Shown piece after piece: positions 8,000 to 15,773 of a stretch of 20,570 nucleotides of DNA. The position numbers and the translations under genes are program-made. The notes under the pieces are model-generated. The model searched no databases. It was not told the origin of the DNA and saw only the letters and a list, made by a program, of their open reading frames with translations. Numbering within the stretch: the stretch's first letter is position 1; each line of letters opens with the position of its first letter. Source of the stretch: JASHVB01 sp035535035 (GTDB lineage Bacteria > Pseudomonadota > Alphaproteobacteria > Acetobacterales > Acetobacteraceae); the NCBI GenBank assembly GCA_035535035.1, contig DATLQW010000092.1, forward strand, positions 1 to 20,570, written 5' to 3'.

Positions 8000-9043
8000 T
8001 CAATACATGCTGGTCAGCACGTTGCTCAGCCGCTTGCGCTCCTCCAGCGCCCGGCCGGTGCCCAGCGCAACGCATTGCAGCGGGTTCTCCGCTATCACCA
8101 CGGCGAGGCCGGTGGCATCGCGCAGCACCTGGTCCACCCGATGGAGCAGCGCTCCGCCGCCGGTGAGGACGATGCCCTTGTCAACGATGTCGGCGGCCAG
8201 CTCCGGCGGGGTGTTCTCCAGCGCCACCTTGACGGCTTCGACAATCGCGCCGACCGGCTCGGCCAGGCTCTCGGCGATCTGCCGCTGGCTGACGATCACC
8301 TCGCGCGGCACGCCGTTCAGCAGGTCGCGGCCGCGCACCTCGCGATACGGTCCCTCTTCGCTGTCCTCCGGCGGGCTGGCCGCGCCGAGCTCCATCTTGA
8401 TCCGCTCGGCCGAGGATTCGCCGATCAGCAGGTTATGGTTGCGGCGGATGTAGCTGATGATCGCCTCGTCCATCTTGTCGCCGCCGACGCGCACGCTGCG
8501 CGAATAGACGATGCCACCGAGCGAGATCACCGCGACCTCGGTGGTGCCGCCGCCGATATCGACCACCATGGAGCCGGACGGCTCGGTGACCGGCAGGCCG
8601 GCGCCGATCGCCGCCGCCATCGGCTCCTCGATCAGTTGCACGCGGCGCGCGCCGGCGCTCTCGGCGCTTTCCTGGATGGCGCGGCGTTCCACCGCGGTCG
8701 AGCCGGACGGCACGCAGATGATGATCAGCGGCGAGGCAAAACCGCGGCGGCCATGCACCTTGCGGATGAAGTGCTTGATCATCTCCTCGGCGACTTCGAA
8801 ATCGGCGATCACGCCGTCGCGCAGCGGTCTGCTCGCGGTGATGTAACCGGGCGTGCGGCCCAGCATCATCTTGGCTTCCTCGCCCACCGCGACGACCTGT
8901 TTCTTGCCGCGCACATCGGCGATGGCGACGACGCTCGGCTCGGCCAGCACGATGCCGCGCCCCTTGACATAGACCAAGGTGTTCGCGGTGCCGAGATCGA
9001 TGGCCATGTCGGCCGACATGAAGCCGAGCATGCGAGAGAACAT
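8000..9043 (-). CDS. mreB: Rod shape-determining protein MreB
   Basis: A 347-aa bacterial actin, the same length as E. coli MreB. It shows the nucleotide-binding motifs AIDLGTANTLVYV (phosphate 1, about 14-26), VVDIGGGTTEVAV (phosphate 2, about 160-172) and VLTGGGALLHRVD (adenosine region). MreB polymerises under the inner membrane and directs the elongasome that inserts lateral cell-wall peptidoglycan. The start at 9043 gives the usual MFSRMLGFMSADMAIDLG N-terminus and has AAAGG upstream; a longer frame from 9109 lacks such support. Normally mreC, mreD and mrdAB follow; here the gene ends next to the convergent plsC, so the operon is split. It is divergent from the small lipoprotein genes. 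Confidence 0.95.
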   Translation of the reverse strand: MFSRMLGFMSADMAIDLGTANTLVYVKGRGIVLAEPSVVAIADVRGKKQVVAVGEEAKMMLGRTPGYITASRPLRDGVIADFEVAEEMIKHFIRKVHGRRGFASPLIIICVPSGSTAVERRAIQESAESAGARRVQLIEEPMAAAIGAGLPVTEPSGSMVVDIGGGTTEVAVISLGGIVYSRSVRVGGDKMDEAIISYIRRNHNLLIGESSAERIKMELGAASPPEDSEEGPYREVRGRDLLNGVPREVIVSQRQIAESLAEPVGAIVEAVKVALENTPPELAADIVDKGIVLTGGGALLHRVDQVLRDATGLAVVIAENPLQCVALGTGRALEERKRLSNVLTSMY

Positions 9044-9217
9044 CCAGACAACCTTTGTGCAGGCGAATGGGGTGGGGGGGAAGGGCGCTGGGCTTAGCCC
9101 TGCCATCATCCGTTAACAAGGGGGTGAACGGCGGCCTTCGTGTCGCCCCAATCCGGTCACCGGATCTCCCCGTTGCCAGCAAAGAGTCGGTTGTCGGGGC
9201 AGAAGTGGAGGGTTGGG

Positions 9218-9433
9218 ATGAGGAGCCGGATCGTGGTGGCTGCACTGTTGGGCGGCATGGCGCTGGGCCTGGCGGCCTGTGGCGACGATCCGGTCACGCG
9301 CGCGGTTACTGGTGGCCTGATCGGCGCCGGCGCGGGCGCGGGGATCGCGGCGCTGACCGGCGGGCGGCCGGCGACCGGTGCCCTGATCGGCGGCGGCGTG
9401 GGCGCCGTGGGCGGTGCGGTCACCTCGCCTTGA
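9218..9433 (+). CDS. Small glycine-zipper lipoprotein (copy 1)
   Basis: A 71-aa protein with a signal peptide (residues 1-20) ending in the lipobox LAAC. The mature part has DDPVTRAVTGGLIGAGAGAG and a second glycine-rich segment GALIGGGVGAVGGAVTS, the GxxxG-rich pattern of glycine-zipper outer-membrane lipoproteins. The function of such proteins is not settled; the zipper could insert into or span a membrane. The start follows a clear GGAGG (about 9207-9211). Copy 2 follows after 49 nt in the same direction and is clearly a paralogue, so the pair arose by tandem duplication and is probably co-transcribed. Confidence 0.8.
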   Translation: MRSRIVVAALLGGMALGLAACGDDPVTRAVTGGLIGAGAGAGIAALTGGRPATGALIGGGVGAVGGAVTSP

Positions 9434-9482
9434 CGATCCGTGATAGTCTTTCCGTGGCAACCAGATGGAAGGGATGACGACG

Positions 9483-9731
9483 ATGCGGCACGCTGTGGCG
9501 ACCGGCCTGGTACTGGCGACCCTGGCTTTCAGCCTGGCGGGCTGTGGCTATAGCCCGGGCGATCGGGCGGTGTCCGGCGGCCTGATCGGTGCCGGCGGAG
9601 GAGCGGCGATTGCGGCGCTGACCGGCGGCGCTCCATTGGTCGGCGCGGTGATCGGCGGCGCTGCGGGAGCCATTGGCGGTGCCGTGACCAGCGGCCACGA
9701 CATCAACCTCGGGCGGCCGGTCTGGCGCTGA
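9483..9731 (+). CDS. Small glycine-zipper lipoprotein (copy 2)
   Basis: An 82-aa paralogue of the preceding gene. It has a signal peptide with the lipobox LAGC (residues about 16-19), then GDRAVSGGLIGAGGGAAIAALTGG and VGAVIGGAAGAIGGAVTSG, matching copy 1 almost residue for residue in the zipper region. It differs by a longer C-terminal tail (HDINLGRPVWR). ATGs at 9465 and 9474 are in frame, but the GGAAGGG before 9474 is best spaced (9 nt) for the ATG at 9483, which also gives the shorter, typical signal peptide. Both genes lie between the divergent mreB and the convergent ada. Confidence 0.78.
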   Translation: MRHAVATGLVLATLAFSLAGCGYSPGDRAVSGGLIGAGGGAAIAALTGGAPLVGAVIGGAAGAIGGAVTSGHDINLGRPVWR

Positions 9732-9786
9732 GGCGCCTGATGGCGCTGTCGCGCATACCCCCCCTTGCGCGGCGGCGGCGTCGCCT

Positions 9787-10851
<1,065 letters not shown>

Positions 10852-10939
10852 GGGGGGAATGTGGCGCGGGACGGGTCGCCCTGCCATCCGGGCGTTGCGC
10901 TGGCTTCCGGGGGGACGGTCGATCCCCCATCGCGTCGCA

Positions 10940-11038
10940 CGGAATTCCGCTCAACGGAACGCCGAGGCCTGCTACCGCGGAAGAGACATTTGCGGGATAT
11001 GAACAGGGCGGGCCTGCGCATTCCGAGATCGACGGAAT
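10940..11038. promoter_or_regulatory. Cluster of CGGAA/TTCCG half-sites
   Basis: There are three symmetric arrangements of the same half-site: CGGAATTCCG (10940-10949, perfect 10-bp palindrome), TTCCG-5 nt-CGGAA (10945-10959) and ATTCCG-7 nt-CGGAAT (11020-11038). They lie between two divergent genes. Repeated half-sites with varied spacing are typical of a regulator-binding region, possibly for Ada or an unknown repressor; the protein is not identifiable from sequence. Confidence 0.35.
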
Positions 11039-11146
11039 TTCAGCCTTTCGTCGGTGGAAGACTAGCCGACTTGCCACCGATCCGAAGGGAATAGCGACAT
11101 ATGGCGGTTTTCCAGCCGTCGCACTGATCTTAACGCGGACACGTAT

Positions 11147-11159
11147 GATCACCATGATC
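11147..11159. promoter_or_regulatory. GATCA-CCA-TGATC palindrome
   Basis: Perfect 5-bp arms surround a 3-nt spacer, ending 21 bp before the -35 hexamer of the peroxidase promoter. This position suits an activator site, but the symmetry is short and may be chance. Confidence 0.25.
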
Positions 11160-11180
11160 CACGGCAAGAGATAACATTGG

Positions 11181-11209
11181 TTGTCCTGTCCGGCCGCGGC
11201 CACTATAAT
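11181..11209 (+). promoter_or_regulatory. Sigma-70-type promoter for the peroxidase gene
   Basis: A -35 TTGTCC (11181-11186), a 17-bp spacer and a perfect -10 TATAAT (11204-11209). Transcription would start near 11216 and give a leader of about 240 nt before the ATG at 11458. The match is much closer to consensus than other intergenic regions in this GC-rich window. Confidence 0.65.
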
Positions 11210-11440
11210 GTGCATCGAAACGGAGTATTTCGGCGGAGAATCGAGCATATCCGGGGGAAACAACGGGTTCATGTGCCAGTGTGGACGGCTACGGCGGGAG
11301 ATCGGCAATGCCCAATCCGCACGATCCGGCCGCCCCGTTCTTGCGCGGTCCGCCCGCGTCCGCCCGGCGGCTGCACGCACAAACCGACTGCAACCGGAAC
11401 CAATCCCGGCATCCAGCCACAAGAGCCGGCGTCCAGGCAC

Positions 11441-11450
11441 AGGAAGAGGA
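11441..11450 (+). promoter_or_regulatory. Ribosome binding site of the peroxidase gene
   Basis: AGGAAGAGGA lies 7 nt before the ATG at 11458. It decides the start: the same frame is open further upstream to a GTG at 11281, but those 59 extra residues look like random translation and have no comparable ribosome site. Confidence 0.7.
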
Positions 11451-11457
11451 ACGAGCC

Positions 11458-13008
11458 ATGCCCGACTGGCTTGCCAGAACGATTTTTTCCGCCGCCGGTT
11501 CGGTCATCGACGGTTGGGCATGGTTGTCGGGTGAGGCCAGCAACAAAGTGGTCAACGATGCGGTCGGCGTCACGCGCACCAGACCGCATCCATGGAGCAC
11601 GTTTTCCGACTATACCTCCTGGCAGGGACTGACGGATCGCACCTATCTGGCCCGCCACCTGCCGCCCGCCGATGTGCCGGTGAAGCCGCCGGAGGCACAG
11701 GTGCGGCAACTGTTCCAACGTCCGGCCGGCCAGCAGAGACTGTCCAAAAAATCCACCTGCCTGTTCCCAGCCTTCGCGCAAAATCTGACCGATGGCTTCA
11801 TCCGCACCATGCCGTCGGACACCCGCCGCACCACGTCGAACCACGAAATCGACCTGTGCCCGCTCTATGGGCGCATCCCTGCCCAAACCGCCGCGCTGCG
11901 CCTCAACAGCAATGCCGCCGGCCAGCGCGGCCGTTTGAAAAGCCAGCTCATCGGCACGGAGGAATATCCGCCGTTTCTGTACCCGCATGGCGGACACATT
12001 GGCGATCCGGCGTTCGAGGCGCTCGATCCGCCTCTGATGCTGGCCGGTACCCCGACGCCGCCGGCGGAACTGGCCACGATCTTCGCGTTCGGCGGCGATC
12101 GCGCAAACTCTACCCCGTTCACCGCCATGATGAATACCCTGCTCCTGCGCGAGCACAATCGCATCGCCGGCGAGTTGGAACGCCGAAATCCCGCCTGGGA
12201 TGATGAGCGCATATTCCAGACCGCAAGAAACATCCTGATACCTGTTTTCATCAAGATCGTCGTTGAGCAATACATCAACCACATCACGCCGCTGCCGTTC
12301 AGCCTGCGCGCCGAACCCTCGGTCGCCTGGACCGCGAACTGGAATCGGCCGAACTGGATGACGGCCGAATTCAGCCTGCTCTATCGCTGGCACTCACTGA
12401 TGCCGGACAATATCCAATGGCCAGGCGGAGACATCCTGATCGCCGATTTCACGTTCGACAACACCCCGCTGCTGAACGTGGGTCTGGATGCGGCGTTTTC
12501 CGCCGCGGCCGCCCAGCCCGCCTCGGAGCTCGGGGCATTCAACACCGCCGATTCCCTGCTGCGAATCGAAGACTTCGCGGTGCTGCAGGCCCGTCACAAC
12601 CGCATCGACACGTACAATGCCTACCGGCAGGCGTTTGGCATGCCCCAGGCGGCAACTTTCGCCGACATCAGCAGCGATCCGCGCGTCGTGGCACTGCTGC
12701 AACAGCTATATGGCGCGCCGGAGAATGTCGAATTCTATCCCGGACTGTTCGCCGAGGACCGAATGGCGGATTCGCCGCTGCCGGGTCTCCTGATGCGCAT
12801 GGTCGCGGTCGATGCATTCAGCCAGGCGCTCACCAATCCGCTGCTGTCGGAGCATGTATTCAACGCCAGCACATTCACGCAGTGGGGGCTTGATCTTATC
12901 AACAGCACCAGCAATCTGGGCGACGTCCTGGCGCGCAACGTAACGGCGCGCGGTCCTACGCCGATCGAAATGACCCAGGCATCCTGGCACTATGTGAACG
13001 GTCCGTAG
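11458..13008 (+). CDS. Cyclooxygenase-like animal-type haem peroxidase/dioxygenase
   Basis: A 516-aa member of the animal haem peroxidase superfamily, closest in pattern to prostaglandin H synthases (COX). Matching blocks in order are: RTRPHPWSTFSDYTSW (40-55, COX has R120 then a P-rich step and DYISW), FPAFAQNLTDGFIRT (103-117, COX FAQHFTHQFFKT), SNHEIDLCPLYG (127-138, COX VDLSHIYG), LLREHNRIAGEL (229-240), EFSLLYRWHSLMP (304-316) with Tyr309 at the radical-Tyr385 position and His312 at the proximal haem-ligand position, AFSQALTNP (453-461; Ser455 near the aspirin-serine position), and STFTQWGLDLINSTSN (471-486). Asp112 replaces the distal His207. There is no EGF domain and no signal peptide; residues 1-30 may be an amphipathic membrane-binding part. 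The likely reaction is oxygenation of a fatty acid; substrate and product are unknown. The same Asp may be usual in bacterial relatives. Confidence 0.88.
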   Translation: MPDWLARTIFSAAGSVIDGWAWLSGEASNKVVNDAVGVTRTRPHPWSTFSDYTSWQGLTDRTYLARHLPPADVPVKPPEAQVRQLFQRPAGQQRLSKKSTCLFPAFAQNLTDGFIRTMPSDTRRTTSNHEIDLCPLYGRIPAQTAALRLNSNAAGQRGRLKSQLIGTEEYPPFLYPHGGHIGDPAFEALDPPLMLAGTPTPPAELATIFAFGGDRANSTPFTAMMNTLLLREHNRIAGELERRNPAWDDERIFQTARNILIPVFIKIVVEQYINHITPLPFSLRAEPSVAWTANWNRPNWMTAEFSLLYRWHSLMPDNIQWPGGDILIADFTFDNTPLLNVGLDAAFSAAAAQPASELGAFNTADSLLRIEDFAVLQARHNRIDTYNAYRQAFGMPQAATFADISSDPRVVALLQQLYGAPENVEFYPGLFAEDRMADSPLPGLLMRMVAVDAFSQALTNPLLSEHVFNASTFTQWGLDLINSTSNLGDVLARNVTARGPTPIEMTQASWHYVNGP

Positions 13009-13040
13009 CCTCGGTCAGGCTGGCGCGGGCGCGATCCTTG

Positions 13041-13064
13041 ATACGTTCTTCTATCGGAACGTAT
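13041..13064. promoter_or_regulatory. Perfect 8-bp inverted repeat after the peroxidase gene
   Basis: ATACGTTC (13041-13048) and GAACGTAT (13057-13064) flank an 8-nt spacer. It lies 33 bp after the peroxidase stop and 122 bp before the racemase ATG. It lacks a T-run and is AT-richer than its surroundings, so an operator is as likely as a terminator. Confidence 0.4.
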
Positions 13065-13185
13065 ATCACTCGGGCATCTCCCGCTCGGGCCAGCCTCGAC
13101 ATCGCACGCGCTTCGGATGATATGGATCAGATCGCGTGTCGTCCCGGCCGATCGGCCCGGTGGCGCGTAAAGGGGTTATAATGCA

Positions 13186-13905
13186 ATGAACCCGGACGAC
13201 ATCAGCGGGAAGGTGCTCGGCGTGCTCGGTGGCATGGGGCCGCTGGCCAGCGCGCAATTCATGCTGCGCCTGACCCTGCTCACGCCGGCCGCGCGCGACC
13301 AGGACCACATCCCCGCCGTGCTGTGGTCCGACCCGCGCGTGCCGGACCGCACGCGCGGCCACCTCGCCGGCGGCGACGATCCGCTGCCTTGGCTGTTGCA
13401 CGGCATCGCCGGCCTGAAGCGTGCCGGATGCGGCGCCATCGCCATTCCATGCAACACCGCGCATGGCTGGTACGACGCCATGCGGGAAGCGGCGGGATTG
13501 CCGATCCTGCACATCGTCGATGCGGCGGCGGCCGAGCTGCGCCGTTGCGGCATCGGTCCGGCAACGATCGGGCTGATGGGCACCCAGGCGACCCTGGACA
13601 TGCGGCTCTATCAGGACCGGCTGCAGCACCAAGGCTGGGACTGCATCATTCCCACCGCCGACGAAATGACGCTGCGCGTTACGCCGGCGATCGCACAGGT
13701 GAAGGCCAACCGCGTGGCCGAAGCCTATGCGCCGCTGGCCGAGGTGGTGAACCGCCTCGCGGCGCGCGGCGCCGCCGCGGTGGTGCTGGGCTGCACGGAG
13801 ATCCCGCTCGGGATCCAGGCCGGACCGCGGGAGACCTTGAGCGTCCCGGCGATCGACACCATCGACGCCTTGGCGCGGGCGGCGATCGCCTGGGCGCGCG
13901 GCTGA
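13186..13905 (+). CDS. Aspartate/glutamate racemase family protein
   Basis: A 239-aa protein of the Asp/Glu/hydantoin racemase superfamily, aspartate racemase type. It starts with VLGVLGGMGPLAS (10-22), has the first catalytic cysteine in PCNTAH (Cys89) and the second in GCTEIPL (Cys203); this two-cysteine, cofactor-free arrangement moves the alpha proton of an amino acid such as aspartate. Whether it acts on Asp, Glu or another amino acid cannot be told from sequence. AAAGGGG precedes the ATG at about 8-14 nt. It follows the peroxidase gene after 177 bp with an inverted repeat between, so co-transcription is uncertain, and it converges on hflX. Confidence 0.88.
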   Translation: MNPDDISGKVLGVLGGMGPLASAQFMLRLTLLTPAARDQDHIPAVLWSDPRVPDRTRGHLAGGDDPLPWLLHGIAGLKRAGCGAIAIPCNTAHGWYDAMREAAGLPILHIVDAAAAELRRCGIGPATIGLMGTQATLDMRLYQDRLQHQGWDCIIPTADEMTLRVTPAIAQVKANRVAEAYAPLAEVVNRLAARGAAAVVLGCTEIPLGIQAGPRETLSVPAIDTIDALARAAIAWARG

Positions 13906-14012
13906 GCGTCTTTGCTCCCTCGAAATGGCGAGGAAGCCGCGGTGATGCGCGCACCCGGCCCCTTACCCGGCGCACAAGCGCGCGCCGCCGTTTCCCGCGG
14001 AGCGGAGAGGAT

Positions 14013-15392
14013 TCACGATCGATGCTCGAACCGCGCCCGGTCGGCGGGAAGCAATCGCACCTTCACGTGCACCGCCGCCTCGTCATCGGCGCGATCGATC
14101 ACTTCGCCATGCTGGTACAGCCAGGCCAGCCGCGCCCCGTCCTGCGGCGGGATCGCGTAGTCCGCCAGCTCCATGCCCGCGGCGATGCGGGCATCGATCG
14201 CGGCGAGCAGCGCACCCAGGCCCTCGCCGGTGATCGCCGACACTGCCACCCCGCCCGGTCGGGTCGCCACCTCACCCACGCCGCCCAGCAGGTCGGCCTT
14301 GTTCAGCACTTCGATGGTCCGTTCCGGCCAGGCGGCATCCAGCGTGCCGTCCGCCACCATGTCCTCCAGCACCTTCAGCACGTCGGAGCGCTGCGCGCCG
14401 GTTTCGGGATGCGCCGCGTCGCGCACGTGCAGGATCGCGTCGGCCTCGGCGACCTCCTCCAGCGTGGCGCGGAATGCCTCCACCAGCTCGTGCGGCAACT
14501 CGCTGATGAAGCCGACGGTATCGGAGAGAATAATCCGTCGCCCGGACGGCAGCCGCAGCCCGCGCATGGTGGGATCCAACGTGGCGAACAACTGGTCGCG
14601 CGCGACCACCTCGGCGCCGGTCAGCGCATTGAACAACGTGGATTTTCCCGCATTCGTGTAGCCCACCAGCGCCACCACCGGGAACGGCACCCGCCGCCGC
14701 GCCGACCGGTGCAGTCCCCGCGTCCGCCTGACCTGCTCCAGCTCCTTCTTCAGCTTGACGATGCGTTCGCCGATCAGCCGCCGGTCCGCTTCGATCTGCG
14801 TCTCGCCCGGCCCGCCAAGGAACCCGAAGCCGCCGCGCTGGCGTTCGAGATGGGTCCAGGATCGCACCAGGCGCGAGCGCTGATACTCCAGATGCGCCAA
14901 CTCCACCTGTAGCGCGCCCTCCTTCGTGGCGGCGCGCTCGCCGAAGATATCCAGGATCAGCCCCGTGCGGTCGATCACCTTGCAGGACCAGGCGCGCTCC
15001 AGGTTCCGCTGCTGCACCGGCGACAGCGCCGCATCGACGATCGCCACGATAACCTTCTGTTCGGCAAGAGCCTGCCCCAGCGTGGCTACCTGCCCCTCGC
15101 CCAGCAGCGTGGCCGGGCGGCGGATGCGCAGCGGCAGGATAACGGCATGTACCACGATGAGGCGGATCGAGGCCGCGAGGCCAACCGCCTCCGCCAGCCG
15201 CGCCTCGGCGGCGCGACCATCGTCCCGGACCCGGAGGTAGTCCGGCGCGGCGCGCGGATCTCCGGCCGCACGGTCGCGTTCGGCCGCACGGCCGGCGCCG
15301 CGATCCCAGGGCAGTACGATGGCGGCACGGATCGGGCTGGTGCCCGAACCGACTCTGCCGCCGGGCTTTCCCTCAGTCGCCGTTGACGGCAG
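14013..15392 (-). CDS. hflX: Ribosome-associated GTPase HflX (probable CTG start)
   Basis: HflX is a GTPase that binds 50S and 70S ribosomes and splits stalled ones, notably in stress. Visible parts are the N-terminal domain (RPATLLGEGQV; RTGLILDIFGERA), the glycine-rich linker GGFGFLGGPGETQIEADRR, G1 GYTNAGKST, G3 SDTVGF and G4 NKAD. The first ATG/GTG/TTG in frame is the GTG at 15155 (380 aa), but the frame stays open upstream and encodes conserved HflX sequence (AAIVLPWDRG, then EARLAEAVGLAASI). An in-frame TGA at 15396-15398 limits the extension. A CTG at 15390-15392 has GGGAG 7 nt before it and gives 459 aa; it overlaps the hfq end by 20 nt. An ACG at 15381-15383 could be a mutated ATG. 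hfq-hflX order is conserved in proteobacteria and suggests coupled translation. Confidence 0.88.
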   Translation of the reverse strand: MPSTATEGKPGGRVGSGTSPIRAAIVLPWDRGAGRAAERDRAAGDPRAAPDYLRVRDDGRAAEARLAEAVGLAASIRLIVVHAVILPLRIRRPATLLGEGQVATLGQALAEQKVIVAIVDAALSPVQQRNLERAWSCKVIDRTGLILDIFGERAATKEGALQVELAHLEYQRSRLVRSWTHLERQRGGFGFLGGPGETQIEADRRLIGERIVKLKKELEQVRRTRGLHRSARRRVPFPVVALVGYTNAGKSTLFNALTGAEVVARDQLFATLDPTMRGLRLPSGRRIILSDTVGFISELPHELVEAFRATLEEVAEADAILHVRDAAHPETGAQRSDVLKVLEDMVADGTLDAAWPERTIEVLNKADLLGGVGEVATRPGGVAVSAITGEGLGALLAAIDARIAAGMELADYAIPPQDGARLAWLYQHGEVIDRADDEAAVHVKVRLLPADRARFEHRS

Positions 15393-15663
15393 GGCTCATC
15401 TCCCGCACCGCACCCGTCGGCATGTCCGACTTGGCGGCGTCGAAGAGCTGGATCGGGGCACCCGGCATCACGGTACTGATCGCATGCTTATAGACGAGCT
15501 GGGTGTGCCCGTCGCGGCGCAGCAGAACGGAAAAGTTGTCAAACCAGGTGATGATCCCCTGTAGCTTGACACCGTTCACCAGGAACACCGTCACCGGTGT
15601 CTTGTTTTTTCGCACGTGGTTCAGGAACACGTCCTGAACGTTTTGCGATTTCTCGTTGGCCAC
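15373..15663 (-). CDS. hfq: RNA-binding protein Hfq
   Basis: A 96-aa Sm-like RNA chaperone that forms a hexameric ring and helps small RNAs pair with mRNAs. The core is textbook: QDVFLNHVRKNKTPVTVFL (Sm1), GVKLQGIITWFDNFSVLLRR, and the Sm2 signature LVYKHAISTVMP, followed by a short variable tail. The start is a GTG (15661-15663), with AAGGA 8 nt upstream. It ends inside the start region of hflX, so the two share a transcript. A CCCGGCA/TGCCGGG inverted repeat (15716-15743) lies in the 110-bp gap before it. Confidence 0.97.
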   Translation of the reverse strand: MANEKSQNVQDVFLNHVRKNKTPVTVFLVNGVKLQGIITWFDNFSVLLRRDGHTQLVYKHAISTVMPGAPIQLFDAAKSDMPTGAVREMSPAVNGD

Positions 15664-15715
15664 GGCGACTGTCCTTCTTCTTCTCGTTACCGTTGCTGTT
15701 GTTGCTCGCGTCGTT

Positions 15716-15743
15716 CCCGGCAGGTCGTGGCACGCTTGCCGGG
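15716..15743 (-). terminator. Inverted repeat between HAD phosphatase gene and hfq
   Basis: CCCGGCA (15716-15722) and TGCCGGG (15737-15743) pair perfectly across a 14-nt loop, 30 nt past the upstream gene's stop. No T-run follows, so it may be a Rho-type end, part of the hfq leader, or chance. Confidence 0.3.
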
Positions 15744-15773
15744 CAGGCTATTCAGTCTAGCAGCGACTCCCCC

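Larger units (their letters stand above)
10852..11457. other. Intergenic region between ada and the peroxidase gene
   Basis: These 606 bp hold no gene I can support; open frames here lack family features and ribosome sites. The region contains a 6-bp hairpin GGGGGA/TCCCCC (10910-10928) near the ada start, clustered CGGAA/TTCCG half-sites (10940-11038), a GATCA/TGATC palindrome (11147-11159), a strong promoter (11181-11209) and a leader of about 240 nt before the peroxidase ATG. The two genes are divergent, so the region must hold promoters for both; no ada promoter was obvious. Confidence 0.6.

Noticed and set aside
9044..9109. Extended N-terminus of MreB
   Set aside because: The extra 22 residues are absent from the family and the start at 9043 has its own ribosome site.
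11281..11457. 59-residue N-terminal extension of the peroxidase from a GTG
   Set aside because: Sequence looks non-coding and the strong ribosome site is at 11441-11450, before the ATG at 11458.
13177..13182. TATAAT just before the racemase ATG
   Set aside because: Only 3 nt separate it from the start codon and no -35 is visible; transcription would begin inside the gene.
13918..13933. CCTCG-AAATGG-CGAGG hairpin after the racemase gene
   Set aside because: Only a 5-bp stem with no T-run; too weak to call as a terminator between the convergent genes.
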